Positions 1-10,739 of a DNA stretch of 64,000 nt are shown here, one piece after another. Positions within the stretch are counted from its first letter, which is position 1, and every line of letters starts with the position of its first letter. Under the pieces are notes generated by a model. The model was not told where the DNA came from and searched no databases. It saw only the letters and a program-made list of their open reading frames with translations. Source of the DNA: Aeromonas enteropelogenes (GTDB taxonomy: Bacteria > Pseudomonadota > Gammaproteobacteria > Enterobacterales > Aeromonadaceae); the NCBI RefSeq assembly GCF_000819845.1, contig NZ_CDCG01000004.1:186001-250000 (forward strand). The letters are read 5' to 3'. Made by a program: the position numbers and the translations under genes.

Positions 1-1736
1 GCCACCTGGATGTTCATGTCGCTGATCTGGGTGATGTGGGCAGTGATCTGGCCGAGCGCTCCGTTGGCCTCATCTGCCTGGTTCACCACTTCCAGACTCT
101 GGTTGCGGCCCCGGGCCATGGCGCTGACCGCACGGGCACTCTGCTCCTGCAGCCGGTTGATCATCTCCTGGATCTCCGCGGTGGAGGCGGCGGAGCGGCT
201 GGCGAGGTTGCGCACCTCGTCGGCCACCACGGCGAAGCCGCGGCCCTGTTCCCCGGCCCGGGCCGCCTCGATGGCGGCGTTGAGGGCCAGCAGGTTGGTC
301 TGCTCCGAGATGCTGCGGATGGTGTCGAGGATGCTGCCGATGGAGTCGGTCTGGCTGGCCAGGGATTCAATGACGCCAGCCACCTGCTCGATCTCGCCGG
401 AGAGATCGACGATGCCGTGGCGGGCCTGGGCGACCACCTGGGCCCCCGCATCCGCCTGATCGTTGGCCTGTTTCGCCACGTCTGCCGCCAGCGACGCATT
501 GCCGGCGATCTCGCTCACCGTTGCCCCCATCTCGTGGATGGCGGTGGCCACCTGCACGGTGCGGTCGCGCTGGGCGGTGCAGTTGTGCTGGGTCAGTTGC
601 GCCTTGCCGGCCACCTCGTTGGCGGTAGCGGCCAGTTGGCGGGAGTTGTCGGCCACCTGCTCGATGGAGGCGTGGATCTTGGCCACGAAGTTGTTGAAAC
701 CACTGGCCACCTGGGCCAGTTCATCCCGCCCTTCCACCTTGAGGCGGCGGGTCAGATCGCCATCGCCGCTGCCAAGCTCCTTGAACAACCCGGCCAGGTC
801 GTTGAGCGGGCGGCTCACCGAGCCCGCCAGCAGCATGCCCATGGCGCCCATGGCCAGCGCGATGACGAGAGAGATCATCAGGATCTCGTTGCGGGTCTGG
901 GCCAGCCCGGCATAGATCTCGGCCTGGGGCACCTGGGTGACCAGATACCAGTCCAGCATGGGGATATAGCTGCTGGCCAGCACCATGGGTTGGCCGTCCA
1001 CCTCGGCGTTGATGACGGCGAAGGGACGCTTGGCGAGCAGGCTGGCACTGTCACCGCTGACCAGCGCGCCCAGGGTATCGCGATCGATATGACTGGCGTT
1101 GGGGTGCAGCTTCACCTTGCCGCTGCCATCGACTATGAAGACGATGCCGCTTTGCTCAAGCCGGAAGCTGGAGACCATGGCGACCATGGTATCAAGGGAT
1201 TTGGCAAATCCGGCCAGGCCGCGGCCATCGAGTTGCTGGAAGTTGACGAACAGCTTCATCTCGCCGTTGCTTTCGCGAAAGATGCTGAGAGTCATCTCCT
1301 TCTGGCTCTTGGTGTAGTCGTAGAACCAGGCATCCTGGGTTGGCGTCAGGTTGCGCAGGAAGCCGTCCTGGTTGTAGTAGGCCGCGCTCTGGCGATCGGC
1401 GAAGGAGGCGGTCACCAGACCATACTGGCTGGCCACGTCCTTGAGCTGGTTGATCACGATGGGTTCCTGCTCTTTGGGCATCCCCCTGTCCACCCAGTCG
1501 AGGATGAAGCGATCGGTGGCCAGCTGCCGTGCCGCCTGGGCGATCCCCTTGAGATCCTGTTCGATCTCCTTGCTGATCCGCTGGGTCAGGTTGGGTAGCT
1601 CCTGCTCGAACATCCGCTTCTCGATCAGCTGCTGGGCCGAGCGCTGGCTGAAGTAACCCACCAGCAGGCAGGAGAGCACGACGGCCAGAGTGATGGTGGC
1701 CAGGATTTTCTGTTTGAGTGTCAGGCTTGCAAGCAT
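1..1736 (-). CDS. Methyl-accepting chemotaxis protein (3' end outside window)
   Basis: This is a membrane chemoreceptor that would signal to CheA/CheW. I read it by translating the minus strand from the ATG at 1736. About 578 codons are present and the stop lies beyond position 1. A first membrane helix lies at about residues 8-28. A periplasmic sensory region resembling a dCache domain follows, then a second membrane helix near residues 283-303 and a HAMP linker. The long cytoplasmic coiled coil carries the conserved hairpin tip (around [20 protein letters not shown]) followed by [12 protein letters not shown]. The ligand cannot be told from sequence. The gene is monocistronic as far as visible, and the 227 bp upstream separate it from the lipase gene read the other way. 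Confidence 0.93.
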   Translation of the reverse strand, partial: MLASLTLKQKILATITLAVVLSCLLVGYFSQRSAQQLIEKRMFEQELPNLTQRISKEIEQDLKGIAQAARQLATDRFILDWVDRGMPKEQEPIVINQLKDVASQYGLVTASFADRQSAAYYNQDGFLRNLTPTQDAWFYDYTKSQKEMTLSIFRESNGEMKLFVNFQQLDGRGLAGFAKSLDTMVAMVSSFRLEQSGIVFIVDGSGKVKLHPNASHIDRDTLGALVSGDSASLLAKRPFAVINAEVDGQPMVLASSYIPMLDWYLVTQVPQAEIYAGLAQTRNEILMISLVIALAMGAMGMLLAGSVSRPLNDLAGLFKELGSGDGDLTRRLKVEGRDELAQVASGFNNFVAKIHASIEQVADNSRQLAATANEVAGKAQLTQHNCTAQRDRTVQVATAIHEMGATVSEIAGNASLAADVAKQANDQADAGAQVVAQARHGIVDLSGEIEQVAGVIESLASQTDSIGSILDTIRSISEQTNLLALNAAIEAARAGEQGRGFAVVADEVRNLASRSAASTAEIQEMINRLQEQSARAVSAMARGRNQSLEVVNQADEANGALGQITAHITQISDMNIQV

Positions 1737-1981
1737 AAGAGTGACTCGGGTGGAGGAACACGGGATGAGCTGATATTAGCGGCCAGGGGGCCATGCCCTT
1801 GAGTCAAGGGACACCTTTATTCGCAGATTACGTTTGCGCTCACAGGAGGCGAATCCCGTATGGCACCAAGGATGCGAACTGGTGACCACCTGACACGCGG
1901 ATGCAGTTTGCGATCATCGGAGCGGCCCTTATAGTAGGGGCCAATCCTGGTGAGTAATCCCCCTTGAATGATATGGAAAAT

Positions 1982-4240
1982 ATGATGCGCTGCTTCCGTG
2001 CGGGATGGACCCGTTTGTTTCTGCTGCTCCTGGCTCTCTGCCCCCTGCTGGTGCAGGCAAGCGAAGGGAGCCGCCCCAAGGTCGCTCTGGTACTGAGTGG
2101 GGGCGGGGCCAAGGGCTCGGCCCATATCGGTATCCTCAAGGTGCTGGAGGAGAAGCGGATCCCGGTCGACATCATCGTGGGTACCAGCATGGGCTCCTAT
2201 GTGGCGGGGATGTACGCCATGGGGCTCAGCGCCGAGGAGGTGGAGCGCACCACCCTCGCCATCGACTGGAACAAAGGCTATCAGGACAAGGTCGGCCGCA
2301 ACGAGCTCTCCCTGCGCAAGAAGCAGCAGAGCGAGCAGTACCAGCTGCGCACCGATATCGGGGTCAACGGCGATACCACCCAGCTGCCGGACGGTTTCTT
2401 CCAGGGGCAGTCCATGGCCAGCCTGCTGCGTCACGCCACCTCCAACCTGCCGGTGCAGAAGAGCTTCGACGATCTGCCCATCCCTTATCGCGCCATGGCG
2501 ACCGACATGGAGACGGTGACCCCCTTCGTGCTGGATCATGGCAGCCTTGCCAAGGCGATGCAGGCCTCCATGTCCATTCCCGGCGCGCTCAAGCCGGTGG
2601 AGTGGGAGGGGCATATCCTGGCGGACGGGGGAAGCGTCAACAACATGCCGGTGGATGTGGCCAAGGCGATGGGAGCCGACGTGGTGATCGCGGTGGATAT
2701 CGGTGCCAAGCTGCGCACCAAGGAATCCCTCAAGTCAGGGCTCGCCATGATCGATCAGCTCACCACCTACATGACCCAGGTAGGCACGGAGAAGCAGAAG
2801 GCGTTGCTGGGGCCCGGGGACATACTGCTCGTGCCCGAATTCGGCGACATGGGGATCGCCGATTTCAGCCGCATGCCGGAGGGGATCAAGATAGGAGAGG
2901 CGACGGCCGGCAAGGCATCGGCGCAGCTTGAACGCCTCTCCCTGAGCAAGGCCGAGTACAATGACTACCGCAATCTCAAGCTGAGTCGGCGCGCCGAGCG
3001 CAGCGGCCAGCCCGCCTACTTCATCGACAAGGTGGAGATCCTCAACAAGTCGCGACTCTCCGACGAGACGGTACGCGCCATGCTGAAGGTACGGCCCGAC
3101 AAGATCCAGACCAACGAGAGCCTGGAAGCGGGGATCCGCCGCCTCTATGCCCTGGAGTCGTTCGATCGCATCACCTACGAGGTGGAGGAGCGGGACGGGG
3201 AGAACGTGCTGGTGGTGGATGCCAGCGAGAAGAACTGGGGTCCGGGATACCTCAACTTCCAGTTCGGCTTCACCGATGACTTCGAGAACACCTCCAACTA
3301 CAACGTCGGCATGTCCTACACCCTGACCAACGTCAACGACTGGGGGGCCGAGTGGCTGACCGAGGCGTCGCTGGGCACGGCCAAGCACATCAAGACCGAT
3401 TTCTATACGCCGCTGGAGCCCTCCCAGACCTTCTATGGCGAGGCCAGCCTGGCATATGACCAGACCGACCGTCGTCTGTTCAATCCGGTGCCGGACGAAA
3501 TCGACCTGAACTACCTCGATACAGACTACTCCTTCTTCAGCGCGGATCTGGCCATCGGCTGGAACCGCCAACCCTGGAGCCGCCTCTCCATGGGCCTGGA
3601 GGGACAGACCGGCAAGGTGGATCTGCAAAACTTCAGGAATTACAGCGTGGATGCGACGGCTTGGGGCCCTTATGTGCGTTTCGAGCACGATAACCTCGAC
3701 AGCCTCTATTTCCCCTATGAAGGGGTCAAGTGGGACATCAAGCTGGGCCACTCTCACGTCAACTTCGAGGGGCCGGAGGATCTGAATGATCGCAGCGAGG
3801 GGTGGAACTACCACCTTTCCATGATCAAACCCTGGTCCTGGGATCGCCACAGCCTCAACCTGATACTGGAAGGGGGGGGCTCCGGCAGCGAGGAGGCGGT
3901 CCCCCTGCACATCCAGGATCTGGGTGGCCTATTCCGCCTCTCCGGCTTCCAGCGTTACCAGCTGAGCGGCCGCTACAGCCTGTTTGGCGGGCTGCGCTAC
4001 ATCTATCGGGTGGCCGACAACGACTTCGGCGCATTCAGGATGCCGCTCTACCTGGGGGGCTCCCTGGAGCAGGGCGGGGTCTGGAACAAGGGCAAGGACA
4101 TCGGTATGGGGAGCTCCTTCACCGCGGGCTCCGTCTATGTGGGGGTGGAGAGCTTCCTCGGCCCCGTCTTCCTCGGCTATGGCATGGCGGAGGGGGGCAA
4201 TGATGTCTTCTATCTGCAATTGGGCAGTACGTTCGAATAA
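1982..4240 (+). CDS. PlpD-type patatin-like phospholipase with beta-barrel domain
   Basis: Predicted outer-membrane/secreted lipolytic enzyme of the type Vd (PlpD-like) family, 752 residues from the ATG at 1982. A signal peptide ends near VQA (residue 27). The patatin domain shows the oxyanion loop SGGGAKG (39-45), nucleophile motif GTSMG (Ser69) and catalytic Asp in DGG (Asp215), so the Ser-Asp dyad is intact. A POTRA-like segment follows at roughly 335-415. The remainder is a BamA-like 16-strand barrel with alternating aromatic strands, ending in Phe-Glu. TTG at 1964 and ATG at 1973 are possible earlier starts; no ribosome site is clear, and 1982 gives the cleanest signal peptide. Length matches the family (about 730-750). 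Substrate is inferred to be phospholipid. Confidence 0.88.
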   Translation: MMRCFRAGWTRLFLLLLALCPLLVQASEGSRPKVALVLSGGGAKGSAHIGILKVLEEKRIPVDIIVGTSMGSYVAGMYAMGLSAEEVERTTLAIDWNKGYQDKVGRNELSLRKKQQSEQYQLRTDIGVNGDTTQLPDGFFQGQSMASLLRHATSNLPVQKSFDDLPIPYRAMATDMETVTPFVLDHGSLAKAMQASMSIPGALKPVEWEGHILADGGSVNNMPVDVAKAMGADVVIAVDIGAKLRTKESLKSGLAMIDQLTTYMTQVGTEKQKALLGPGDILLVPEFGDMGIADFSRMPEGIKIGEATAGKASAQLERLSLSKAEYNDYRNLKLSRRAERSGQPAYFIDKVEILNKSRLSDETVRAMLKVRPDKIQTNESLEAGIRRLYALESFDRITYEVEERDGENVLVVDASEKNWGPGYLNFQFGFTDDFENTSNYNVGMSYTLTNVNDWGAEWLTEASLGTAKHIKTDFYTPLEPSQTFYGEASLAYDQTDRRLFNPVPDEIDLNYLDTDYSFFSADLAIGWNRQPWSRLSMGLEGQTGKVDLQNFRNYSVDATAWGPYVRFEHDNLDSLYFPYEGVKWDIKLGHSHVNFEGPEDLNDRSEGWNYHLSMIKPWSWDRHSLNLILEGGGSGSEEAVPLHIQDLGGLFRLSGFQRYQLSGRYSLFGGLRYIYRVADNDFGAFRMPLYLGGSLEQGGVWNKGKDIGMGSSFTAGSVYVGVESFLGPVFLGYGMAEGGNDVFYLQLGSTFE

Positions 4241-4469
4241 TGCGAAAATGATGCTGATTTGTTAAGTCTGGTTGTGGCGGATTTTTAAATTTCCAAAAAA
4301 ACAGAGACTGATTAATTGGTTATGAGTTTGCGGTGAATAAGTAAACAGCGTTTTGATTTTAATTAGTCGTTAAAACTTATATAGTGGGGAGCACCCTACA
4401 GGGTGTCCCGCAAGGACGATCGCCGCGAGCGTGGGCGAACCCCAAAAAAAGACCAAAGAGGAATTAGTC
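4241..4469 (+). promoter_or_regulatory. acnB promoter and leader region
   Basis: This non-coding, AT-rich stretch separates the lipase gene from acnB. A plausible promoter is TTGATT (4353-4358), an 18-base spacer and TTATAT (4377-4382). The following 85-base leader is GC-rich and folds a short hairpin. No lipase terminator was recognised. Confidence 0.35.
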
Positions 4470-7067
4470 GTGCTTGAAACTTACCGTAAACACGTCGCAG
4501 AACGTGCCGCCGAGGGCATAGTTGCCAAACCTCTGGATGCTGAGCAAGTCGCCGCCCTGGTCGAGTTGCTCAAGAATCCGCCCGCCGGCGAAGAAGACTT
4601 TCTGAAAGAGCTGTTGTCCTCCCGAATTCCCCCTGGCGTTGATGAAGCGGCTTACGTGAAGGCCGGTTTCCTCACCGCCGTCGCCAAGGGCGAGGCCCAT
4701 TCCCCCATCCTGACTGCCGCGCAAGCCGTCGATCTGCTCGGTACCATGCAGGGGGGTTACAACATCCAGCCGCTGATCGACCTGCTGGATGACGCGACGC
4801 TGGCCCCTCTTGCTGCCAAGGGCCTCTCCCACACCCTGCTGATGTTCGACTCCTTCCACGACGTGGAAGAGAAGGCCAAGGCGGGCAACGCCCACGCCAA
4901 GCAGGTGATGCAATCCTGGGCCGATGCCGAGTGGTTCCTCTCCCGTCCCGAGCTGGCCGGTAAGATCACCGTCACCGTCTTCAAGGTGACCGGCGAGACC
5001 AACACCGACGACCTGTCGCCGGCGCCGGACGCCTGGTCCCGCCCGGACATTCCGTTGCATGCCCTGGCCATGCTGAAAAACGCCCGTCCCGGCATTACCC
5101 CGGACAAAGACGGTGTGGTCGGCCCCGTCAAGACCATTGATGCGCTGAAAGAGAAAGGTTTCCCGCTCGCCTATGTGGGTGACGTGGTCGGTACCGGCTC
5201 TTCACGCAAATCCGCCACCAACTCTGTGCTCTGGTTCATGGGCGACGATATCCCGTTCGTGCCGAACAAGCGTGCCGGCGGTGTTTGCCTTGGCGGCAAG
5301 ATTGCCCCCATCTTCTTCAACACCATGGAAGATGCCGGCGCCCTGCCCATCGAGGTAGACGTCTCTGCGCTTGCGATGGGCGATGTCATCGACATCTACC
5401 CGTACCAGGGCAAGATCTGCAAGCACGGCACCGAAGAAGTGCTGGCCCAGTTTGAACTGAAAACCGACGTGCTGATCGACGAAGTGCGCGCCGGTGGCCG
5501 AATTCCGCTGATCATCGGTCGCGGCCTGACCGACAAGGCCCGCGAAGCGCTGGGTCTGCCGTTCTCCACCGTGTTCCGTCGTCCGCAACCTGTCGCCGAC
5601 ACCGGCAAGGGCTTCACCTTGGCCCAGAAGATGGTGGGCAAGGCGTGCGGCGTGCAGGGCATTCGTCCGGGTACCTACTGCGAACCCAAGATGACTACCG
5701 TCGGCTCCCAGGACACCACGGGCCCGATGACCCGCGACGAGTTGAAGGATCTGGCCTGCCTCGGCTTCTCCGCCGACCTGACCATGCAGTCCTTCTGCCA
5801 TACCGCTGCTTATCCCAAGCCCATCGACGTGCAGACCCACCACACCCTGCCGGACTTCATCATGAACCGCGGCGGTGTCTCTCTGCGTCCGGGTGACGGC
5901 GTCATCCACTCCTGGCTGAACCGTATGCTGCTGCCGGATACCGTGGGTACCGGTGGTGACTCCCACACCCGTTTCCCCATCGGGATCTCCTTCCCGGCGG
6001 GCTCCGGTCTGGTAGCCTTCGCCGCCGCCACCGGCGTGATGCCGCTGGACATGCCGGAATCCGTGCTGGTGCGCTTCAAGGGCGAGCTGCAGCCGGGCAT
6101 CACCTTGCGTGACCTGGTCCACGCCATTCCTTATGCCGCCATCCAGAAGGGGCTGCTGACGGTCGAGAAAGCGGGCAAGAAGAACATCTTCTCCGGCCGC
6201 ATCCTCGAGATCGAAGGTCTGCCGACCCTCAAGGTGGAGCAGGCGTTCGAGCTGGCGGACGCCAGCGCCGAGCGCTCCGCCGCCGGTTGCACCATCAAGC
6301 TGGATAAAGAGCCGATCATCGAGTATCTGAAGTCCAACATCGTGATGCTGAAGTGGATGCTCTCCGAAGGCTACGGCGACGTGCGCACCATCACCCGCCG
6401 TATCAAGGGGATGGAAGAGTGGCTGGCCAACCCGACCCTGATGGAAGCGGACAAGGATGCCGAGTACGCCGAAATCATCGAGATCGATCTGGCCACCATC
6501 AAGGAGCCGATCCTGTGCGCACCGAACGATCCGGACGACGCCCGCCTGCTGAGCAGCGTGGCTGGCGACCAGATCGACGAGGTGTTCATCGGCTCCTGCA
6601 TGACCAACATCGGCCACTTCCGTGCCGCCGGCAAACTGCTCGAGAAGTACCAGGGCGAGCTGCCGACCCGCATGTGGATCGCCCCGCCGACCAAGATGGA
6701 CAAGGATCAGCTGACCGAAGAGGGCTACTACGGCATCTTCGGTCGGGTCGGTGCCCGCATCGAGATCCCCGGCTGTTCCCTGTGCATGGGCAACCAGGCG
6801 CGGGTAGCGGAAGGAGCCTCCGTGGTCTCCACCTCCACCCGTAACTTCCCGAACCGTCTGGGCAAGGGGGCCAACGTCTATCTGGCTTCTGCCGAACTGG
6901 CTGCGGTTGCCGCCATCCTCGGCAAGATCCCGACCGTAGAAGAGTACCTGCAGTATGCCAAGGCGCTGGACGCTACCGCGGCCGATACCTATCGCTACCT
7001 CAACTTCAACGAGATCGCCTCCTACACCAAGAAGGCCGATGCGGTGATCCTGCAGCAGGCGGTATAA
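4470..7067 (+). CDS. acnB: Aconitate hydratase B
   Basis: AcnB converts citrate to isocitrate in the TCA cycle and also dehydrates 2-methylisocitrate; it is cytoplasmic and carries a 4Fe-4S cluster. The GTG start at 4470 sits eight bases after a good AGAGGA site and gives 865 residues, the same length as E. coli AcnB; a longer in-frame start at 4431 is unlikely. The HEAT-like N-terminal domain comes first. The cluster cysteines fall at Cys710 (IGSCMTN), Cys769 and Cys772 (CSLCMGN), the same numbers as in E. coli. The gene stands alone and is followed by a strong terminator. The leader has a small hairpin (CACCCT-AC-AGGGTG near 4394-4407). Confidence 0.97.
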   Translation: MLETYRKHVAERAAEGIVAKPLDAEQVAALVELLKNPPAGEEDFLKELLSSRIPPGVDEAAYVKAGFLTAVAKGEAHSPILTAAQAVDLLGTMQGGYNIQPLIDLLDDATLAPLAAKGLSHTLLMFDSFHDVEEKAKAGNAHAKQVMQSWADAEWFLSRPELAGKITVTVFKVTGETNTDDLSPAPDAWSRPDIPLHALAMLKNARPGITPDKDGVVGPVKTIDALKEKGFPLAYVGDVVGTGSSRKSATNSVLWFMGDDIPFVPNKRAGGVCLGGKIAPIFFNTMEDAGALPIEVDVSALAMGDVIDIYPYQGKICKHGTEEVLAQFELKTDVLIDEVRAGGRIPLIIGRGLTDKAREALGLPFSTVFRRPQPVADTGKGFTLAQKMVGKACGVQGIRPGTYCEPKMTTVGSQDTTGPMTRDELKDLACLGFSADLTMQSFCHTAAYPKPIDVQTHHTLPDFIMNRGGVSLRPGDGVIHSWLNRMLLPDTVGTGGDSHTRFPIGISFPAGSGLVAFAAATGVMPLDMPESVLVRFKGELQPGITLRDLVHAIPYAAIQKGLLTVEKAGKKNIFSGRILEIEGLPTLKVEQAFELADASAERSAAGCTIKLDKEPIIEYLKSNIVMLKWMLSEGYGDVRTITRRIKGMEEWLANPTLMEADKDAEYAEIIEIDLATIKEPILCAPNDPDDARLLSSVAGDQIDEVFIGSCMTNIGHFRAAGKLLEKYQGELPTRMWIAPPTKMDKDQLTEEGYYGIFGRVGARIEIPGCSLCMGNQARVAEGASVVSTSTRNFPNRLGKGANVYLASAELAAVAAILGKIPTVEEYLQYAKALDATAADTYRYLNFNEIASYTKKADAVILQQAV

Positions 7068-7102
7068 CCGCTCTTCGCCGGAGTCCGTATCGGAAATAAA
7101 CC

Positions 7103-7136
7103 ATAATGCCGCGTCCCGACGCGGCATTATTCGTTT
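7103..7136 (+). terminator. Intrinsic terminator of acnB
   Basis: A perfect 13-bp stem (ATAATGCCGCGTC at 7103-7115 with its complement at 7118-7130) and a CC loop are followed by a T-rich run, 36 bases after the acnB stop. Confidence 0.9.
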
Positions 7137-7336
7137 CTATGGGGGCCTCTTGCTGCGGGAGCGGCTGGTACAAGTGTGATCTGGTCACAGTTTCATCGGT
7201 TCGTTTTATAAACGCTTTGCGTTATGTTATTCGGTTATGAGCGGTAGCGATGTGTCATCGTTACCTGTGTAACCCGACTCTTGGTCTAGTGCAGCGTCTG
7301 CCTGGGCAGGCCTGACAGCTTGTGGCGTGGTTTTTT

Positions 7337-8929
7337 ATGTTTCTTTTCCGGTTGGATCTCTCCCGTACCAGATTGCGCATCGGCAGCACACTGCTGGCGT
7401 TCTCCCTCCCTCTGCTGGTCGGTGGCTGGATCGTTCACAGCAACTATCTGTATGATCTTAAAGCCGATTCCCGAGCTTCGGCACACAAGGCCATTACCTT
7501 GATGGAAGAGGTGCTGGATCGTGCGGAACAGGTCAACCGGGAAGTGCTGCCGTTTGTAGCGACCCCCTGTGAACGTAATTTGCTGATCTTGCGCAAGAAA
7601 GTAGCTGTGGAGCCCTTCCTGCGCTCGGTCAACCTGGTCAATGATGGAGTGATCAGCTGTACCTCGTTGTTCGGGGCTGTCAGCGAAGTCGATGATGGCT
7701 CCCGTTATCTCGATCGCAAGTTGCTGCTGATGCGCGGCAACAAGGTTAGGCAGAACCACCCCCTACTGGTGGTGCGCACCGAACAGGGCAGGGATGCCGC
7801 GCTCAGCGCCGTCGACAGCTCATTGCTCAGTTTCATGCTCTCCCTGGGAGACAAGCCCGACGTCCTGTTTCTGCAGGTGGGCTCGGCCAGCATCGACGAG
7901 TCTGGCCGCTATCTGGACCATGCCCCCAGGCTGGAGCGCAGTACCAGCCTCAGGCTCTCCTCCGACCGCTACCCCTTTGCCATCTACGCAGGCTACAGCA
8001 TTCCCCACTACTGGCAGTCACTCTGGGAGGCGCGTCAGCTGGCGTTGTTGTCACTGGCTGCCAGCGCCTTGTTGCTTGCCTGGCTGGTGTGGTGGGTGCT
8101 GGGCCGCCCGGGTTCCCCCAATGACGAGCTGAAACGGGCCCTGCGTGCCAGGGAATTCGTCCCCTATCTGCAACTGCAGGTGGCCAGTGACGACGGCAGC
8201 ATGATGGGAGGGGAGGTGCTGATGCGCTGGCATCATGCCACCGAGGGAGTGATCAGGCCCGATCTCTTCATTCCCCAGGCGGAGGAATCCGGCCTTATCG
8301 TGCCCATGACCAGCCAGATGATGAGAAGCGTGGCGAACCAGTTGGGGCGGATACAGACGCAGCTGCCGGATGGTTTTCATATCAGTTTCAACATCAGTGC
8401 GGCCCACTGCCACGACTTTTCCCTGCTCAGCGAATGCCGCACTTTTCTCGATCACTTTGCCCCCGGCAAGGTGGTGATGGTGCTGGAGCTGACCGAGCGG
8501 GAGCTGCTGGTGGCGGATAACCAGACGATCTCCCTGTTCCAGCAGCTGGATCAGATGGGGGTCAGGCTGGCGATCGACGACTTTGGCACAGGTCACTCCA
8601 GCCTGCGTTACCTGCAGCAGTTTCATGTGGATTATCTCAAGATAGATCAGTCATTTATCCGCAGGATAGGCACAGAGTCCCTCTCCCAGCACATAGTCGA
8701 CAACGTGATCGATCTGGCGAGCCGTCTTGGTCTCGCCCTGGTGGCGGAAGGGGTCGAGACAGAGCAGCAGGCCGCCTATCTCAGGAGCAAGGGGGTCCAG
8801 TTTCTGCAGGGATTCCTCTACTCCCACCCCATGCCGTTGCCGCAATTTTGCGAAGAGCTGCAGTCAGGGGATATCCCCGCCAGCTCGCCTGTTACTGCAC
8901 GGGAAAAGCGCAGCGTGAACGCCAGTTAA
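7337..8929 (+). CDS. CSS-motif/EAL c-di-GMP phosphodiesterase (copy 1)
   Basis: Inner-membrane c-di-GMP phosphodiesterase of the CSS-EAL class (E. coli PdeC-like), 530 residues. A first membrane helix lies at 14-33. The periplasmic CSS domain has its cysteine pair at Cys78 (TPCE) and Cys108 (CTS), known in this family as a redox switch that controls activity and proteolysis. A second helix lies near 235-257, then a cytoplasmic EAL domain. Catalytic positions look complete: EVL in place of EAL, FNIS, ELTE, DDFGTG, LKID and AEGVE. ATG 7337 was chosen because it aligns with the start of the downstream paralog; GTG 7322 is an alternative. Its neighbour 9059-10636 is a close paralog, so this is a tandem duplication. 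Confidence 0.9.
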   Translation: MFLFRLDLSRTRLRIGSTLLAFSLPLLVGGWIVHSNYLYDLKADSRASAHKAITLMEEVLDRAEQVNREVLPFVATPCERNLLILRKKVAVEPFLRSVNLVNDGVISCTSLFGAVSEVDDGSRYLDRKLLLMRGNKVRQNHPLLVVRTEQGRDAALSAVDSSLLSFMLSLGDKPDVLFLQVGSASIDESGRYLDHAPRLERSTSLRLSSDRYPFAIYAGYSIPHYWQSLWEARQLALLSLAASALLLAWLVWWVLGRPGSPNDELKRALRAREFVPYLQLQVASDDGSMMGGEVLMRWHHATEGVIRPDLFIPQAEESGLIVPMTSQMMRSVANQLGRIQTQLPDGFHISFNISAAHCHDFSLLSECRTFLDHFAPGKVVMVLELTERELLVADNQTISLFQQLDQMGVRLAIDDFGTGHSSLRYLQQFHVDYLKIDQSFIRRIGTESLSQHIVDNVIDLASRLGLALVAEGVETEQQAAYLRSKGVQFLQGFLYSHPMPLPQFCEELQSGDIPASSPVTAREKRSVNAS

Positions 8930-9058
8930 AGGGCCCTGGCCAGAGTGGTGAGTGGGCTGGCTGTTTTGGCTCCATTTTGGTCAAACTTTGTTCGTGTTAG
9001 GCCTGAGTTCAGCATCGCCTGTTATGTTGGGTCGCCATGTTCGCTGTATGGTGCCCTT

Positions 9059-10636
9059 ATGTCGATGACGTTGCCCAACCTGGATTTCTCCCGTCCCTGG
9101 CTACGCCTTGGTTGTACCCTGCTGCTGTTCGGACTGCCTTTCTCCCTGGGTCTCTGGATGTTGTACAACAGCCATATACAGACCCTGGAACGCCAGTCCG
9201 AGGAGTCCGCCAAACAGGCGGTCTCCCTGATGGAAACCATGTTGTCCCATGCGGAAGAGGCCAATCAGGCGATCCTGCCCTTCCTCGGCAAGTCGTGCGA
9301 ACGGGCCCTGTTTGCCCTTCGCCAACAGGTAGCGCTGGTGCCCTTCGTGCGCACCGTCAATCTGGCGGGGGAGGAGGAGGCCTACTGCAACTCCCTGTTT
9401 GGTCCCATCCGCTGGCCCGATCGGCAGGAAAATTACATCGACGGGCGCCTGCGCCTGGTGTCGGGTAGCCAGGTGCGTGCCGATCACCCCTTGCTGATCC
9501 TGCGGGACAACAAGGAGCAGGGGGCGGCGGTCAGCACCATAGATGGCGACTATCTGCGCTTCATGCTGGTGATCAGCGGCCGCCCCTGCAAGCTGCTGCT
9601 CCACGTGGGGAGCCAGTGGCTGGATGACGAGGGAGTGCTGAGCGACAAGGAGGTAGCCCTGCCCACCCTGGCCAGTCACGAGACCCCTTCCGCCCGCTAT
9701 CCGCTCTCCATCTATGCGGGACACGAAATCTCATCGCTCTGGCTCTCCCTGTGGCAGGAGAAGCGCTGGGGGGCCCTGCTGCTGGCAGGCATCTCCCTGA
9801 CTTTTGCCCTGCTGATCTGGTGGTTGCTGGGACGGCCCCGCTCACCCGTCAGCGAGCTGGAACGCGCCCTGCGCAACAAGGAGTTCGTGCCCTACCTGCA
9901 ACCCCTGGTGGCGTCGGATGGCGAGCGGGTGATGGGGGCCGAGGTACTGATGCGCTGGCAACATCCGACGGCCGGGCTGATCCGCCCCGATCTCTTCATC
10001 CCCCAGGCGGAGGCGAGTGGCCTCATAGTGCCGATGACAACCCTGATCATGGAAGAGGTGGCCCGGGAGCTGGGCATGGAGCGCCAGCAGGTGCCCCACG
10101 GATTTCACATCAGCTTCAACATCAGTGCGGCCCACTGCCGCGAGGCCGGGTTGCTCGCCGAGTGTCGCCGCTTCCTCGATCATTTCGCGCCGGGCCAGGT
10201 GGTGCTGGTGCTGGAGCTGACCGAGCGGGAGCTGCTGGTGGCCGATCCCCAGACCCTGTCGCTGTTCAGACGGCTCAACGAGCTGGGGGTCAGGCTGGCC
10301 ATCGATGACTTCGGCACCGGCCACTCCAGCCTGCGTTATCTGCAGCAGTTCCAGGTGGACTACCTCAAGATCGACAAGTCCTTTATCAGCCGTATCGGGA
10401 CCGAGTCTCTCTCCGAGCACATTGTCGACAACGTGATCGACCTGGGTTCCCGCCTCGGTCTCTCCTTGGTGGCCGAGGGGGTAGAACATCCGGCACAGGC
10501 GCAATACCTCAAGACCAAAGGGGTGACCTATCAGCAGGGATATCTGTTTGGCCGGCCGATCCCCCTTGGACAGTTCAGGGCGGAGCTGAACCAGAACGCC
10601 GCCAATCCCCGGTCGGTACCCGCCGTCGCTTGTTGA
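9059..10636 (+). CDS. CSS-motif/EAL c-di-GMP phosphodiesterase (copy 2)
   Basis: Paralog of the preceding gene with the same architecture: membrane helix about 17-36, periplasmic CSS domain with Cys80 (KSCE) and Cys110 (YCNS), a second helix near 235-257, and a cytoplasmic EAL domain with EVLMRW, FNIS, ELTE, DDFGTG, LKID and AEGVE. The EAL halves are nearly superimposable, while the periplasmic halves differ more, which suggests shared output with separate sensing. The start is uncertain between ATG 9059 and ATG 9065; GTG 8945 is in frame but adds residues with no counterpart in copy 1. Length here is 525 residues. It is followed by a strong terminator. The 129 bases between the two genes hold no obvious terminator, so co-transcription is possible. 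Confidence 0.9.
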   Translation: MSMTLPNLDFSRPWLRLGCTLLLFGLPFSLGLWMLYNSHIQTLERQSEESAKQAVSLMETMLSHAEEANQAILPFLGKSCERALFALRQQVALVPFVRTVNLAGEEEAYCNSLFGPIRWPDRQENYIDGRLRLVSGSQVRADHPLLILRDNKEQGAAVSTIDGDYLRFMLVISGRPCKLLLHVGSQWLDDEGVLSDKEVALPTLASHETPSARYPLSIYAGHEISSLWLSLWQEKRWGALLLAGISLTFALLIWWLLGRPRSPVSELERALRNKEFVPYLQPLVASDGERVMGAEVLMRWQHPTAGLIRPDLFIPQAEASGLIVPMTTLIMEEVARELGMERQQVPHGFHISFNISAAHCREAGLLAECRRFLDHFAPGQVVLVLELTERELLVADPQTLSLFRRLNELGVRLAIDDFGTGHSSLRYLQQFQVDYLKIDKSFISRIGTESLSEHIVDNVIDLGSRLGLSLVAEGVEHPAQAQYLKTKGVTYQQGYLFGRPIPLGQFRAELNQNAANPRSVPAVAC

Positions 10637-10661
10637 GGGCATCGGCAATCCGCGCCCAAAT

Positions 10662-10694
10662 AAAAATCCGGCCCCGTAAAGGGGCCGGATTTTT
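10662..10694. terminator. Bidirectional terminator
   Basis: A 14-bp stem (AAAAATCCGGCCCC at 10662-10675, complement at 10681-10694) has A and T runs on the two flanks. It can stop both the EAL gene (+) and the antiporter gene (-). Confidence 0.92.
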
Positions 10695-10739
10695 TTATCA
10701 GCGTGCCAGTGGGTCGCAAAACCCGGCGGCAGGCGGCGA

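Noticed and set aside
36-1598. Long plus-strand frame over the chemoreceptor
   Set aside because: The minus-strand reading gives a clear chemoreceptor; the plus-strand product is a compositional shadow.
5202-7127. Long open frame antisense to acnB
   Set aside because: Shadow of a conserved gene with high third-position GC; no family features or ribosome site.
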